NCBI GenBank assembly: GCA_018895795.1
Contig: JAHINZ010000092.1
Span: 1-6,082, forward strand
Reading direction: 5' to 3'
Origin: Alphaproteobacteria bacterium
GTDB lineage: Bacteria > Pseudomonadota > Alphaproteobacteria > Caulobacterales > Caulobacteraceae
DNA: 6,082 nt
The position numbers were made by a program, and so were the translations under genes. Of the stretch, positions 5,901 through 6,082 are shown piece after piece; the stretch's first letter is position 1, and each line of letters begins with the position of its first letter. The notes under the pieces were generated by a model, which had not been told where the DNA came from, made no database searches, and was given only the letters and a program-made list of their open reading frames with translations.

Positions 5901-6082
5901 ATGGAGACCGTCCAACATTCTGGCCCCGCCGCCCTTCCTGAAACCCCGCGCCTCACGACGTCCCGGATTCTGATCGTCGACGACGACCCCGGCATTCGCG
6001 ACGTGGTGTCTGACTTCCTGGGTCGACACGGCTATGCGGTCGAAACCGCGTCCGACGCTCACACCATGGAACAGGTTCTCGC
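5901..6082 (+). CDS. Response regulator, N-terminal receiver (partial)
   Basis: This is the start of a two-component response regulator cut off by the window edge; 60 codons and two bases are visible. After a roughly 20-residue variable leader, the receiver domain begins SRILIVDDDPGIRD. It carries the Mg2+-binding acidic pair (D27, D28), followed by the alpha-1 helix VVSDFLGRHGY and the beta-2 strand AVETASDA. The phospho-acceptor Asp and the output domain lie outside the window. The style resembles OmpR/PhoB-family regulators with a winged-helix output, but that is inference. ATG 5901 has GGAG (5891-5894) six bases upstream. The in-frame stretch further upstream has no better start and is closed by a TGA at 5862-5864. 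A partner histidine kinase probably lies further downstream. Confidence 0.85.
   Translation, partial: METVQHSGPAALPETPRLTTSRILIVDDDPGIRDVVSDFLGRHGYAVETASDAHTMEQVL

Noticed and set aside
5884..5940. Short ORF starting at ATG 5884, just ahead of the response regulator
   Set aside because: It has no ribosome binding site of its own, encodes 18 Arg/Pro-rich residues out of frame, and overlaps the regulator start. Nothing supports a leader peptide.
5799..6062. 88-residue extension of the EF-hand protein upstream of 5798
   Set aside because: It runs antisense through the divergent response regulator and would bury the clear Sec signal peptide. ATG 5798 has a good ribosome binding site.

Overview
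This is a GC-rich, densely coded bacterial chromosomal segment. Gene content, strong G/C third-codon preference and protein style suggest an alphaproteobacterium, most likely Caulobacterales (Caulobacter-like). The taxonomic call is an inference from protein style; the window carries no rRNA or other marker gene.

Layout: positions 1-292 hold no convincing gene, only a 7-bp inverted repeat, a very weak 33-codon minus-strand ORF and a probable hrpB terminator. Minus-strand hrpB (DEAH-type ATP-dependent helicase) fills 293-2737. A 183-bp divergent gap carries a 9-bp hairpin in the hrpB leader and a G-rich hairpin ahead of a strong Shine-Dalgarno. Next, on the plus strand, comes a 539-residue amino acid permease of the APC superfamily, cationic amino acid transporter (CAT) type (2921-4540). 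It ends in a textbook intrinsic terminator with a C(UUCG)G tetraloop. A GloC/YcbL-type metallo-beta-lactamase-fold hydrolase (4614-5330) starts only about a dozen bases past the terminator's U-tract. Facing it, 6 bp away, is a minus-strand secreted four-EF-hand protein (5337-5798). The window closes with the N-terminus of a two-component response regulator (5901 to beyond 6082), divergent from the EF-hand gene across a 102-bp gap that contains a perfect TTTCA-N4-TGAAA inverted repeat.

The genes look like ordinary housekeeping and accessory functions (nucleic acid helicase, amino acid import, thioester detoxification, periplasmic Ca2+ binding, signalling) and do not form one obvious pathway. 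Only the EF-hand/regulator pair, sharing an intergenic region, suggests a regulatory link. I see no mobile element, CRISPR array, tRNA or rRNA, and no new defence or biosynthetic system. The points of interest are small: the placement of the terminator in the gloC leader, two leader hairpins, the operator-like palindrome, and the unexplained first 290 bases.
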